Assembly (NCBI GenBank): GCA_022592445.1
Contig: JABYQR010000019.1
Span: 208,330 to 272,329, forward strand
DNA: 64,000 bases
From: Cytidiella melzeri
Lineage: Eukaryota > Basidiomycota > Agaricomycetes > Polyporales > Irpicaceae
Direction of reading: 5' to 3'
Shown here piece after piece: positions 41,732-52,775 of the stretch. The notes beneath the pieces were generated by a model, which did not search any database, had not been told where the DNA came from, and saw only the letters and a list, made by a program, of their open reading frames with translations. Position 1 is the stretch's first letter; each line of letters opens with the position of its first letter. Both the position numbers and the translations under genes were made by a program.

Positions 41732-44700
41732 ATGTGTTACGGCGAGAACAGCGCCGAGCATGCCGTCGACTACTTCAATTCTCAGCTTCATACTCTCTGG
41801 TCTGCTGCCAAGAAATGTTTCGAGAAGAATGATACAAAAAAGTGGAAGCCGGAAACCCCAGAACAACGTATGCTTTCCCTCCAGAGCATCAGTGAGATCG
41901 TGTCTTCTGACTATACATAGGCTATACCTTCGCGCTCTACACATATCACGCTGGTCAGCGTCGCACTGGAGCACAAGACTCTTTGCAAAACTACATGTTT
42001 CATGCAATTTTCGCGAAGCCGTCTATTCACTTTATCTGTAATCACGAGGCGGTACTCACTTTGCAAATCGAGGAAGGCCATTACAAACCCGACGTCAGCA
42101 GGGGACTATATCGAACTGCACAAGGGTGAGTCCCAAGATCAACGCTGCACGCGAATTGCATCCCATTATATGTTCTAGTGCACACAGCCAGGAGCTCAAA
42201 AAGGTTGAGGTCGCATTCCGCATGCCTTTCCATCTCTCTGGCATTCGCGGTGGCACGTCGAAAATTGGCAACGGCGAGCATATCATCAATCTTTTGGTCC
42301 TCGAACTATCCAGTGCGTCATTTTCTGAGACTTGGAAGCTACTGTAGCTGATGATCAATTGCAGAGGCACAGTTGCTTTCATTGACGCTTTCGACTCAAG
42401 AACCGGCTAAAGCCGCTTTGACCAGCTACCTTCAGGGATATCTGAATTTCCTACACAATGCCGGGCACCACATCCTGTTCTGCTTCCCCGAGTTCGACGA
42501 CTCCAATATGCAGCACCTGTTCGACTATTCTATGGCCGCACGCACGTTGGCAGGAACTAAGGAGATTTATGGCATTGAGATAGAGAAGATCAACAACCAC
42601 CTTTCCACGTCGTGGCTCAAGGCGGCGATGATTTCTGGGCCGGCCGAAGCTTCGTCTTCCAATCGAGCGAGCGTGTCCTTGGCCGAGTGGCAAAGCAGCT
42701 GGAGCTCTCAAAACTTCGGCGTTAATTTCCATATCATGTTCGGTCCGCCCAAGGTCGAGGCCTTGTGCGGTCAAGAGGCAGTCATCTACTTTATTCTGGA
42801 CGACATACTGTTCTATGACCATGACGATATTGTTCCGTAAGTGCAGATATGTGTCAGTTTCAACGCCTTTCTCATCAACTCTATAGATCAGTATCTAAGG
42901 CGTCCAGCAGCTTCTCTGACTGGAAAATTGCCTTTCTCTTCAACGTCAGCCATGAGAAGCTAGACGATGGAAACACGACAAGATGCAATCTTGATTTGAG
43001 CAGTGAGTCACCCCGAGCTCTTTAGTTGGTCTGCTCATTCACAGTCGTCAAGGTGGTCGTTTCATGGAGCAACACTCTCAGTTCCCAGAGTATGACGTGT
43101 CGTCGGACGAGAAAGAACTACTTACTCATCTCTTGGATTTTTTCACGGCGGAGTACTTCAGCCTGATGGAAAGCGCCGAGTATCACATCATATACCACTT
43201 CGACGTTCGTTGGCCACAGCTGTCCGGTGTCTTCAACCTCTTCGATAGCAATCACACCGGGCTTGATGAGGATGTCGAGAGTGGCGAATGGCGAGTGGAT
43301 GGGGTTGGCGAGGACGGCAAGATTCGAAAACGACCGAAAGCGGCCGTCTGGAAGGATATCTTGGAGACCAGCGATACCTGCGGCCTGGACGTGGTCACCG
43401 CAGTGTCGCAAATGGCGATAAACTCCCACTTCCGCACACTTTGGCAGTCTTCCTCGGCGGAGGAGTCTCGTACTGCGCACGAAATTCTCAGGAAGTGGAC
43501 GCATCTAGATTCTGTCGAAGCACAATTTCAACGAATCACCATACGCCTTCTGAGTAGCGGCGCTGCCATAGTGTGGATACATATCGAGAGTGGCAGTTTG
43601 AAAACGCCACAACATCGTGCATCCTCTGGGTAAGCCCTATGTTTTTGTTACGATTATGTTGCTAAGCTGTCTTCGTCGTGTTGCAGCGACGGAAGGCACG
43701 CTTTCTCTGAATGGCGCCTAGCTTTTGAAGTTCCGCTTAAGAAGTGTCGGCATGAAGATGTACCAGGTGCTGCTGCAGCCTGGGCTGATCGATTTAGGTC
43801 TACACCGGCGTATACGCACTACGGTCAATCTGAAGGGTGCACATTCCATCACATCTTTCTCGACTTACTCGGTGAGCTCGCAGGCTATTTCTGGTGTGTG
43901 CTCGACACTCATTTCTTTGTATCTACAGACGCACAATTCCTCCCCGAATTGTCGAACTTCAACGGCCTATTCACCGACTTGAAGAGAGAGTCCATCGTAC
44001 GAGTCAAGACGCTGCTCTCGCTGGTCCGGGAACACTACTTCGAGCAACTCATGTCTGCCGGGTACCATGTCATTCAAACCGTCCCCGTATGGTTGCGCGG
44101 ACACGAGGCCCCTCCCTATGCCCTCACCGATTTTGTTTTCCACGTTCATTCAGAAACCGAAGTCACACGGCAGACCTTGAAGAGCTCAGTACACGTCAAC
44201 GAGCCCGTCATTGTCATTTTAGGAATGGTCAATGGTCGGTCGATGCCAGCCATGAAGTTCTCCTCGGATTGGATCGCCCGTGCGGGTAGACTCTCCCAAT
44301 GTGGCGCCATCTGCATCTCCAAGGATCTTTTCTTCAACGAGCGAGTCCTGAAACTTCTCTCCAAGGTGAATGCGGCCACTACAATGATCCCGTACTTCAC
44401 TGGAGTGCACGGAGATGACTGGGGGCTTGATCTGGTACGATGGTCGGATGATGTGAAGCGAAAGGATCAAGGCAGTCGCTTCACGTTATCAGACATTCCT
44501 GGCAAGGAGGGCGTTCTGCTTTACAGCTGGAAGCACCACGAACGTTGGATATACGAGTTGCTAGCCAGCAACGCTCAAGCAAAACACTCGTACACGGTGT
44601 CATGTGGGTTTATATCAGTCTCAGACACCGAGTCTTGACTGAGTTGAATTCAACATCTCAGGCCTCACAGAGAATCATCTGGAGATACCGACAGCCTTTC

Positions 44701-45949
44701 GACATGGTTCGATGGAACTGAGGGTGTACGGCAGGGTCGGTCTCCGTATCGGCTTTGGAGACGCCAGAACAGGCCCAGAGCAATGGACGTACGTTCTCTT
44801 TTTTTCGTGTTTCGAAAGCGGCTAGTATTGAAAAGTGTTTCCAGCGCCGAATCTTCTGTGACCTGGAGCTCGAGTCTTTCAGTGCAGTCGCAGGCCGGAG
44901 GTCTGAGCGTTTCTGTCAATGTCAAGCCCCCGGAGTATAAACGGGGAACCGTTTCAGGCACAGCTGTCTCGCCAAGAATGGATCCAGAACAGCTTCTGAG
45001 GAAATGTTTCGTCGAGACCCCAAACTTACGGGAGGTCGCGGATGCTTTCCGACCTTTCGAAGGGATGTGGAAGTACAGCTATCCAGGCGACGGAGCGTTC
45101 AACCTTGCTCATCCGGCGTTCAATCAGCGCGGCGACTTACTCTTTGAGCTGCGCTCGTACGCGCCGCCCGGTGCTTCTCCTTCTACACCACGTAAGCCAG
45201 CATATAGGAACTGGAATGGGGCGCAAACCGGAGGCAGCTACACTCGTAGTCCAAACGGTATGTACTTTGTGCATTCCCTCACTCCACGTGAATTTGACTC
45301 TGTTGGTCATTTCACAGGATATCACGCCAGCTCTTCAGTGAATGACTTCGTCGACAGTGGGATCACCGAGGAGTATACCCATGTCCAGAACAGTCACACC
45401 CAGCATTTCGCTGGAAATGCCCGCAATGGGGTACCCATTGTCGAGGTGCCTCCACGTTCTGCTTACACCCCGGGCTCCTCCGGCAACGTGGCAGGTTCTG
45501 GAACGACATCTCACTTCCAGTATTCTCAACGGCAGACTCGGATTCCAACTCCCACTCCCGGCCGAGTTCGTACGCCGTTTGGGCCATCGCCTGAGATGCC
45601 ACAGCCTCAACGAGCCTATACTCCACATCTTCGTCCGGGCAGCGCGGCGAGTGGTCGTTTTGGAGGCCAACCATTGCCTGCTGAATATCAGACGTCCGGC
45701 TTCAGAGAAATGCACAACGGTTCTCCGTTCTCGACCTCTTTTTCAAAGAATGAGGTGCATTTGAACGGGGAGGATCCCGCGCATCGTAGGATTCTCCGGA
45801 ACCATCTTCGTGAGGCCGACCCGGAGGAGTACGACATGCAACTCAGCGCCGACCAGTACGGTCACCCAGCTGCTAAGGACGCTAGTTTCGGTACCAGCTT
45901 GGACGGCCCCGCACTCTTTCGAAAGTCAAATGAGCGACGCTGGTCGTAA
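41732..45949 (+). CDS. large beta-rich protein of unknown function, paralogue A
   Basis: About 1200 residues from roughly eleven exons, all chainable in frame with GT-AG introns. It begins MCYGENSAEHAVDYFNSQ. Recognisable blocks in order: YTFALYTYHAGQRRTG, KPSIHFICNHEAVLTLQ, VAFRMPFHLSGIRGGTS, LQGYLNFLHNAGHHILFCF, SQNFGVNFHIMFGPPKVEAL, DVVTAVSQMAINSHFRTLW, FSEWRLAFEVPLKKCR, LVREHYFEQLMSAGYHVIQ, EPVIVILGMVNGRSMP, MIPYFTGVHGDDWGLDLV, SSVTWSSSLSV and YPGDGAFNLAHPAFNQRGDL. A Pro/Ser/Gly-rich disordered tail ends ERRWS. No signal peptide or membrane helix is seen. Every block has a counterpart in 48788-52775. The DxVTAxSQxxxNxHF block followed by alternating hydrophobic strands is faintly like the TULIP/P47 lipid-binding fold; this is only a hypothesis. 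Confidence 0.7.
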
Positions 45950-46617
45950 AGCTGGTTAAGCATTCACAATCTCACACTCTCCCGACCTTTGCAGTTCGTG
46001 ATGCCCCCCTATGTCGTTGTGCGCAAGTTCGCTCGTTACTGTTATGCCATGCCCGTTCGTCTTGTATGAGTAACTCTGATGATATGCATATCAACCAATC
46101 TCGCTTTTCCTGCAAGCTGCTTATCACAGTGTGCGCTGCACGATATCACTCATCGAGTAGCCATCCTGACCGATGTCGTTGTATGCGAGTCGTAGTGCAA
46201 GAGAGGTCATCGTGGCAACTTGTCGAAAAAGTTTACATCTGATTTTCACAGCACATATCACATACATTTCGAGATCTATGATCAGACTGCATATTCGTTA
46301 CCTCACGCCAACGTTCCGCATACTCCGACCACCTTGCATCCGAGTGCTTAAGTGGAGATGGGCACGCAGCCGATACCAATTGAGCCCTATACGTGACCAA
46401 AAATGAAAGCACTTTAGCACCAGCACGCAGCAAGCCGCTCCATGAGACTCACGAGTCACCGATTACACCAGACGTTAAGGAGCGCGGTTCAATGTGTCTT
46501 TTTCGAACTCCGCGTCCCAAATAAGGAAGGAGCATCTGGAGACTTCGTCCTGTACCACGACTCACGACGTGCTGCAAAGTTTGCTCTGAACGTTCATTCC
46601 CTTACATGTGCCGCACC
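45950..46617. other. intergenic, SPC34 upstream region
   Basis: Holds the 3' flank of paralogue A and the promoter of SPC34. Frames at 46173-46406 and 46442-46630 carry no recognisable protein features. Confidence 0.4.
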
Positions 46618-48621
46618 ATGTCTGCGCTGACAGACCATCTAGACAGAATCACGCAGCTTGCAAGCTCGATACGGATAGCCACGTCTGCTACCGCACATAC
46701 AGCAACAGGCCCATTCACGCGAGCTGTGTTGGAAACGCCTATCGTCGAGCTTGCTCGTGACATAGATCCATCAGAAATTGGACTATTTACTCTCGTGTCC
46801 AGCGGGCCAGTACCCAATTACGCAGCCACTGCGTTGGAAGATTCGCCGAATACTACCCGGAAAGCCGAGATTGCTCGCGTTACGCTACCTATCGCAACAC
46901 CTCTACGCAAGCCGTCAACGAGACCACTTGGAAGGGAGGGTGGTCGCAGTGCTACTGAACATGATCCGGAAGTATATGCGAATGCCGCTCTCAAACTACT
47001 AGATCGATAGTGAGTTGGAGATTGCCCCCATATCCATGCAGATCATTGTACAGCCGTGAGTTCGTGGCTGTAACGTGCTGACTGGGAATAAAATAGCCAA
47101 TCCGTTCGACCGATGCCTCGTTTTGTCGACCACGCTGAGACCATCCTTGGTCAAGTCGCCACCGTCCGTGAGAGTATAGCGGGATTGAACGACAAATTGC
47201 AACAAGTGAGTAGGTCGATTTTCTCTCCCTTCAACGTAGTTCACCCGGTGCAGCTCAGTGGTCCAGCATCGTCAGAGGCATTGGAGTCTCCGGAGGCTCG
47301 GATCACGGCTGAGGAGCGTCGTATAGTGGAAATACAAGCAAAGATTGCGGAACTGAAAAAGCAGGTGCGTGCTGCCGGTTTGCACCCTGAGTGACAGTTT
47401 CATCTTTTCTCCTCAGAAAGATGCATTGCTCTCAAGGAAAAGGGCCGGTTCTCAATCTGGTGCAAGAGCGGTGTCCCAATCTAAATCCAGGTCTCCAGAG
47501 CCGGAGCGTGCGCTACCAACTTTGCCGCCTGATGCAGAAGAGGAGGACTTCTGGAACACACCGGGTGCACCAGCGCGAACGCTTCATTTTCATTTCACAG
47601 GCGACCTCCTGAGGGACGAGCAGTTGGATTTGACGGATCCTCTATCAAGTCCTCCAACCATGGCTCCCGCGTATCCTCGTGGTGCAAGACAGTCTAGAGC
47701 GATGCAATTCACCGTGAGGGAATCTCTGGCGCCCCCAGAGCTTTCTCCCGCGTATCCTCGTGATGCAAGGCAGTCTAGAGCGATGCAATTCACCGCGAGG
47801 GAATCTCTGGCGCCCCCAGAGCTTTCTCAGGAGCCCGACGAGTCACAGGATGCAGGCAACGGTAGCGACGATGCCGAAGACGACGCCAACGAAGAGGACA
47901 AAACCATCATCTTCAAGAAGAGCCCTCCATCTGGAGCGAGTACCGAAGATTCTTCGATTAACCAGTCTCGACAGCTGTTGGAACCAGAGTCTGTGTCAAT
48001 GGTAATGAACCCCGACAAATCAAGTGATCACCCAACAAAGACCAGATTCAAGATCACGACCGAAGTTGAGCGTATAGTTGTAAGCTGACCACCTACCTTC
48101 TCCAAGTCGTTCCCTTGACATGTTCTTCGCAGAGCAAGATCTGGTCTTCCATGGGTGACACGATCATGCCCGGGCACTCTTTCGACGTATCAGGTGCTGG
48201 CAGTAACAAACCCCCACGCGCCAAAGAGACCATGTACGTATTCACTCTGTAGATGTCTGCGTGACCGCCGTGTAACGGATTGTTCGCATCCAGTAAACAT
48301 CTTCAAAGCCTAGCGACGCAAAAACCAGCAGTGGATTCACCCTCAGTGTCCAGCCTGTCCAGCCTGTCCACAGCGCAAGGAGATGCGAGTCAGCCTACGG
48401 CTCAGCAGATCGCTACCGCACACATCCTACTCGCGCTATTGAGCGCTCCTCCAAGCCACTCGATGTCGCTCAACGCGCTCAAGGACGTCCTCAGCAGCAG
48501 CAATGAAGGTATGGTCGGTGCTGCGGTTACGCGGCCAATTTACGCGTGTGTAGCGAAGCGCTTGCTCAAGATCGAGCGAGGTGGTGGAAAACAAGTAGTC
48601 AAATTCGACGTTGAAATATAA
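46618..48621 (+). CDS. SPC34: DASH complex subunit Spc34
   Basis: Kinetochore-microtubule coupling subunit of the fungal DASH/Dam1 ring. Exons: 46618-47009, 47097-47205, 47254-47364, 47417-48079, 48133-48233 and 48294-48621, all in phase. The N-terminal part MSALTDHLDRITQLASS, then FTRAVLETPIVELARDIDPS, EIGLF and LLDRYQSVRPMPRFVDH, is the Spc34 signature. A coiled coil follows (AEERRIVEIQAKIAELKK). The middle is an acidic, phosphosite-rich linker containing a 27-residue tandem repeat at 47666-47827. The C-terminal domain reads KIWSSMGDTIMPGHSF and LNALKDVLSSSNEGMV, and ends VVKFDVEI. The protein is about 570 residues, longer than yeast Spc34 mainly because of the linker. The start was chosen at the second ATG (46618) of an in-frame pair (46606, 46618), since MSALTDHL fits better. 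The gene sits between the two large paralogues. Confidence 0.8.
47666..47827 (+). repeat. 81-bp tandem duplication inside SPC34
   Basis: Two 81-nt copies (47666-47746 and 47747-47827) encode PAYPRGARQSRAMQFT plus VRESLAPPELS, differing at a few positions (GAR/DAR, TV/TA). Frame is preserved, so the linker simply grew by 27 residues. Confidence 0.9.
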
Positions 48622-48787
48622 CATGGCAATTTCAATCACGCTGGCTGTACTTCTCGACCACTGTGTAAGACTAAGGAGAAACGTGAATCTGTACGCTGGC
48701 TAGTCTGAAACAGAATGCTCGGGAAGTTTTGAGGCAAAACGAGGTAAAAGACGCATGATGGGCGGATACGACTCTCTATCTTTCTAG

Positions 48788-51700
48788 TTAAGGGGAGAGC
48801 GGCGACGTGCGAGACGCAAATTGCACCTCGGTATGAGGATTCATGGAAGATGCCACACTAGCAGGACGATTGAAAGGGGACAAGGTCCGCTTCGGCATAG
48901 GCATTTCTGGTGAAATGCCCGGGAAGTACGGCGCCAGTGGCGTAGCGGGGCGACTGGGGACAGGCGTAGGGCCGCGAGATCGTTGAATGTATTCGAAGTT
49001 GGTCGAGCGTGTTTGCACGTTGTACCCCTCGAAGACTTGAAACCGGTTGAGGTTCCCAGGTGACTGCAACGACGGCGTTGCTCGACCGTTTCCTTGGCCG
49101 CGTGAATGATTCACTCGAAGACGACCGTTTCCGTTAGGATAGGTCCCATATTGTACTGCATACTCTGGGCTCTCTGCCAACAACTGGTCAGCATAAGTTG
49201 TAAAGGGTGATATGAATGGCATGCCGGTGTGAGGAGCGGTGCTACCTTCGATCTGTACGCTCGGATTAGTGACACCGTCTGCTTTTCTGTGCAAGTTGGT
49301 TGGAAGTGGGCCGCGTGAACAGTAAGGACGGAGCTCAAAGAGCAGGTCACCACACCGGTTGAACGCAGGTTGAGTGAGGTTGAAGGCATCGTCTCCCGGG
49401 TACGAGGACTTCCACGGTGCCTCAAATTGGTGGAATTCTGCAGCTACGTCTGCGAGGTCCGGAGTGTAAGGGAAATGTTTCTTGAGAAGTTCTTCCGGGT
49501 TGCAGCCACGGGCGATTGGGTTCCCCTTGATGACGACTTGCTCGTAGACGGGTGGTGTGCTATCGACGCTCACGTACAGGCTTCCTCGGTGTGTGTGTAC
49601 GAATAAACTGGAGCTCCAGGACACTGCTGAATCAGCACTGTAATACGAGTTTAGACTACATGCAGAGTGATAGGCGAGGGAGGGAGGTAACTTACGTCCA
49701 GTGGTCTGGTTCTTCCACGCCATACCCAATGTGCAACTTGACTCTGCCTTCCATTCGAATCTCTAGGACCCCTTGCTTGAACGTCGTCGGTATGACCAGT
49801 CGGTTCTCTGTGTTACCTAGTCGAGCAGAGACAAATTCCATATGAGGCAAACCAAATTATTGAGCACAGAAACTGCACTCACAGTAGGCAATATATTTCT
49901 GCTGAGACGACCAGCTGCTCCCTAGTTGCTCGTACGTCCACCGCGCCTGGTGTTGCCACTTGTAACGGAGACCTCCCGCCAGATCAAGATCTTCCTCGAG
50001 CTTGAAGTCGCTCGACTGATTCTTCCGATCCTCGTCTTTGGACCATGGCACCAAGCGCAGGCCCCAGTTGGGTCCATTCACTCCAGTGAAGAAGGGAATC
50101 AGAGTGGTCGAAGCGTTGACGCTGGCAAAGAGTCTGAGTACGGTAGGGTTCAGGAAAATATTTCTGGACAAGCAGACGGCGCCACAGTGCAGTGTCCTTC
50201 CCAAGCGAACCATCCAATCCGCGATCTTCGCAGCTGGCGGCATGGGCCGACCAGCGGTCATTCCCAGGATAACGATGACTGGCTCGCTAGAGTCCAATCG
50301 TGCTTTCTGAGTCTTTCGAGTGACAGTCGTGTCCGAGGCTACATGAAACTCGATGTCGGTGTGTGCCCATGGAGGAAGGCTGGCGCTGTTCTTCCATGTT
50401 GGGATGGTATGAACGACGTGGTAGCCGGCAGCCATAAGTTGTGGAAAGTACTTCTCTCGTAGAAGGCTAATCAAAGCTTGTACCTTCGTGGCAGACTGCC
50501 GCTGCATATTCGATATGAGGCCATTGAAGCGCGAACATTCAGGGACAAAGTGGGCAGCTGTGGGGTTACACTCGGTCAATAGTCCTTCGACGTGCCAGAA
50601 GTAGGGTTTCACAGTACCTGTGAGATCCGCGTAGATGTGCTGATAATCCCGGTCAGTGGCTATGCCGTGTTCCTTGTAAGCTGCCGAGTTCTCAAATCGA
50701 CTGGACCACATTGAGGTGGCGCCTGGAACCTGAGAATGTTGACACTTTAGAAGTGGAACTTCGAAACCGAGTTGCCAGTTCGAGAATGGATGCTGCTCGA
50801 TACTACGCGATACGAGGCTGCAGGTAAGCCATCATCGTTTTGCAAGGACAAGGCTGACACGTACTCGGCGGAGAGCCCATTGGTCCCCACCCTCAAAAAG
50901 CCTTCTTCCATGCGGATGGAGATAATGGCGGAATCGTTGCTGAGAAGTTGAATGGTGAGTGGCTTGAAGGTGGCTTCAAAGAGTTCGTGATGCGTCCATT
51001 TCTTAAGCATACCACTCCAGGCGGCTTCCTTTGTGCGGGCAGACTCCCAAGCCGAACGGAAATGCCGGTTGACCGAAGACTGTGATATAGCGGTGATGAT
51101 GTCGAACTCGCCCACGTCGCTCGTTCTCGATGCTTCTTGGCGAATGATCCTGGCCTCGTAATCTGGTCCGACTGGTTGCTGGTCACTCTCGTCGTCGTCG
51201 GATTCCAATTCGGCCTCAGTGCCGTCCTCGGCGTCGTCGAAAATTTCATTGTCGTTATCAAGAGCACTGGGAGATTCGAAGATGGCGTCCCGATCGTACA
51301 CGATATGAAGTTCCTCACGCCTCATGCGGGCGAAGTATTCGGAGATGAAGAATTCACTCAGGCGGGAGTAGAGGCCGCGTGTGTCCTTCGAAGCGTCGTA
51401 GTTTGGGAAGAGCGAGAAGTGCTTCATGTACCGACAGCCTATTCCAAAGTCGACGGGTAATGAGAGAATATCCCTCGAATCACCAGAGTAATCAACGTAC
51501 TTGATACATCGAGGCTAAATCGCACCACGCTTCCATCTTCTGCCTTCTCGTGAGCAACGGTTGACAAAAAGGCAAACTTCCAGTCGGTGAACGTCTCAAA
51601 CGCCTTTGATCTATGAACATCTGTGAATAGAATGCGGGACAGAGCATCTGCGGAAAGACTCACAGCTCGAAGTCTGTGTTCTCGTAGAACGATACACGTT

Positions 51701-52775
51701 CTATGTTGAAAATAATGACCACTTCTTGATCACATAAGGCTTTCACCTCGGGGGTGGCGAATTCAATCTCGAAGTCTACGCCAAAGTTTCGAGAGGACCA
51801 TGTGCTGCGATATTCAGCCATACCAAGGCCTGTTCCATCGGACGACGGGCCATCGGAAGTGGCAGAGAACAACAGAGCATTTCGCCATGACGCTAGGAGA
51901 TATTCGTTGATCTTCTGAGTCGAGACGCCGTGGATTGCCTCAACATCTGCGAAGGTCTCAGCAGATGCGGAAAAGTCGACGGTATACCTTAGACCAGCAT
52001 CATCGAAATTGGGTAAGCAGAATAGGGCGTGATGCCCTGCACTTTGTAAAAGTCGCAAGTACCCTTCGAGGTAGAAGGTGATGGTTTGTCGAGCGGACTC
52101 CGCCACAGACGACGACATGTGATAAAATGTGGCCGCTGGGAGTTTTCGTATGAGCACCGGTGATCTGGCGCAAAAGCTTGCTCTTACCTGGGAAGTCGAG
52201 CACTAGGAGGCTGATGCCATCATACACGTTCCCCACCATCGGTATTCCGCCTCGGATGCTTGTCAAATGGAAAGGCACGCGGAATGTAACCCGAACGTCT
52301 TTCAAAGCCTGGTTTCGATTTCTGACGCTCATCACCATTAGACAATGTTCGTGAGAATCATAACTGACGGATGGCTTACGGCTTAGCGGGTTGTAGATGA
52401 TTCGGAAGGGCCTTGCCGAAATCAGTGTTATAGTGGCCGTCAATGATAGAGAGGTGAAGGAGAGCCTCATGGTTACAGATAAACTGCAGAGATGGCTTCC
52501 CAAAGCTCGCGTGAAACATCAAGTCTTGCAGCGACGGTTGCGACCCTGGACGGTGTTTACCATAGAAGTATCTTGCCAAAGCGAAAGCGTATCCTAGTAT
52601 GGATCTTAGCGATACTCGTCAATGTGTACGTAGGAGACGTACGATGTTCTCGCTTATCCGGCTGACGTTGAGGGTTGAGTTTCTTGACGCATGCCGTTGC
52701 ATTGCACCATAGGGCATCGTACTGAGCGTTGAGATACTGCGTGACATGGTCTGCGCTGTTGTCGGCGTAGCACAT
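48788..52775 (-). CDS. large beta-rich protein of unknown function, paralogue B
   Basis: About 1100 residues from roughly eleven exons, beginning MCYADNSADHVTQYLNAQYD at 52775 and ending FASRTSPLSP at 48788. It parallels paralogue A block by block: KPSLQFICNHEALLHLS, VTFRVPFHLTSIRGG, LEGYLRLLQSAGHHALFC, SRNFGVDFEIEFATPEVKAL, DIITAISQSSVNRHFRSAW, FSNWQLGFEVPLLKC, LLREKYFPQLMAAGYHVVH, EPVIVILGMTAGRPMPP, TLIPFFTGVNGPNWGLRLV, SAVSWSSSLFV and YPGDDAFNLTQPAFNRCGDL. An acidic insert (DNDNEIFDDAEDGTEAELE) replaces a shorter loop in A. Identity looks near half in aligned blocks, so the duplication is old, unlike the cystathionine gamma-synthase pair. All frames chain; no lesion was found. It is transcribed toward SPC34, with only about 165 nt between stop codons. 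No domain assignment is firm. Confidence 0.7.
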
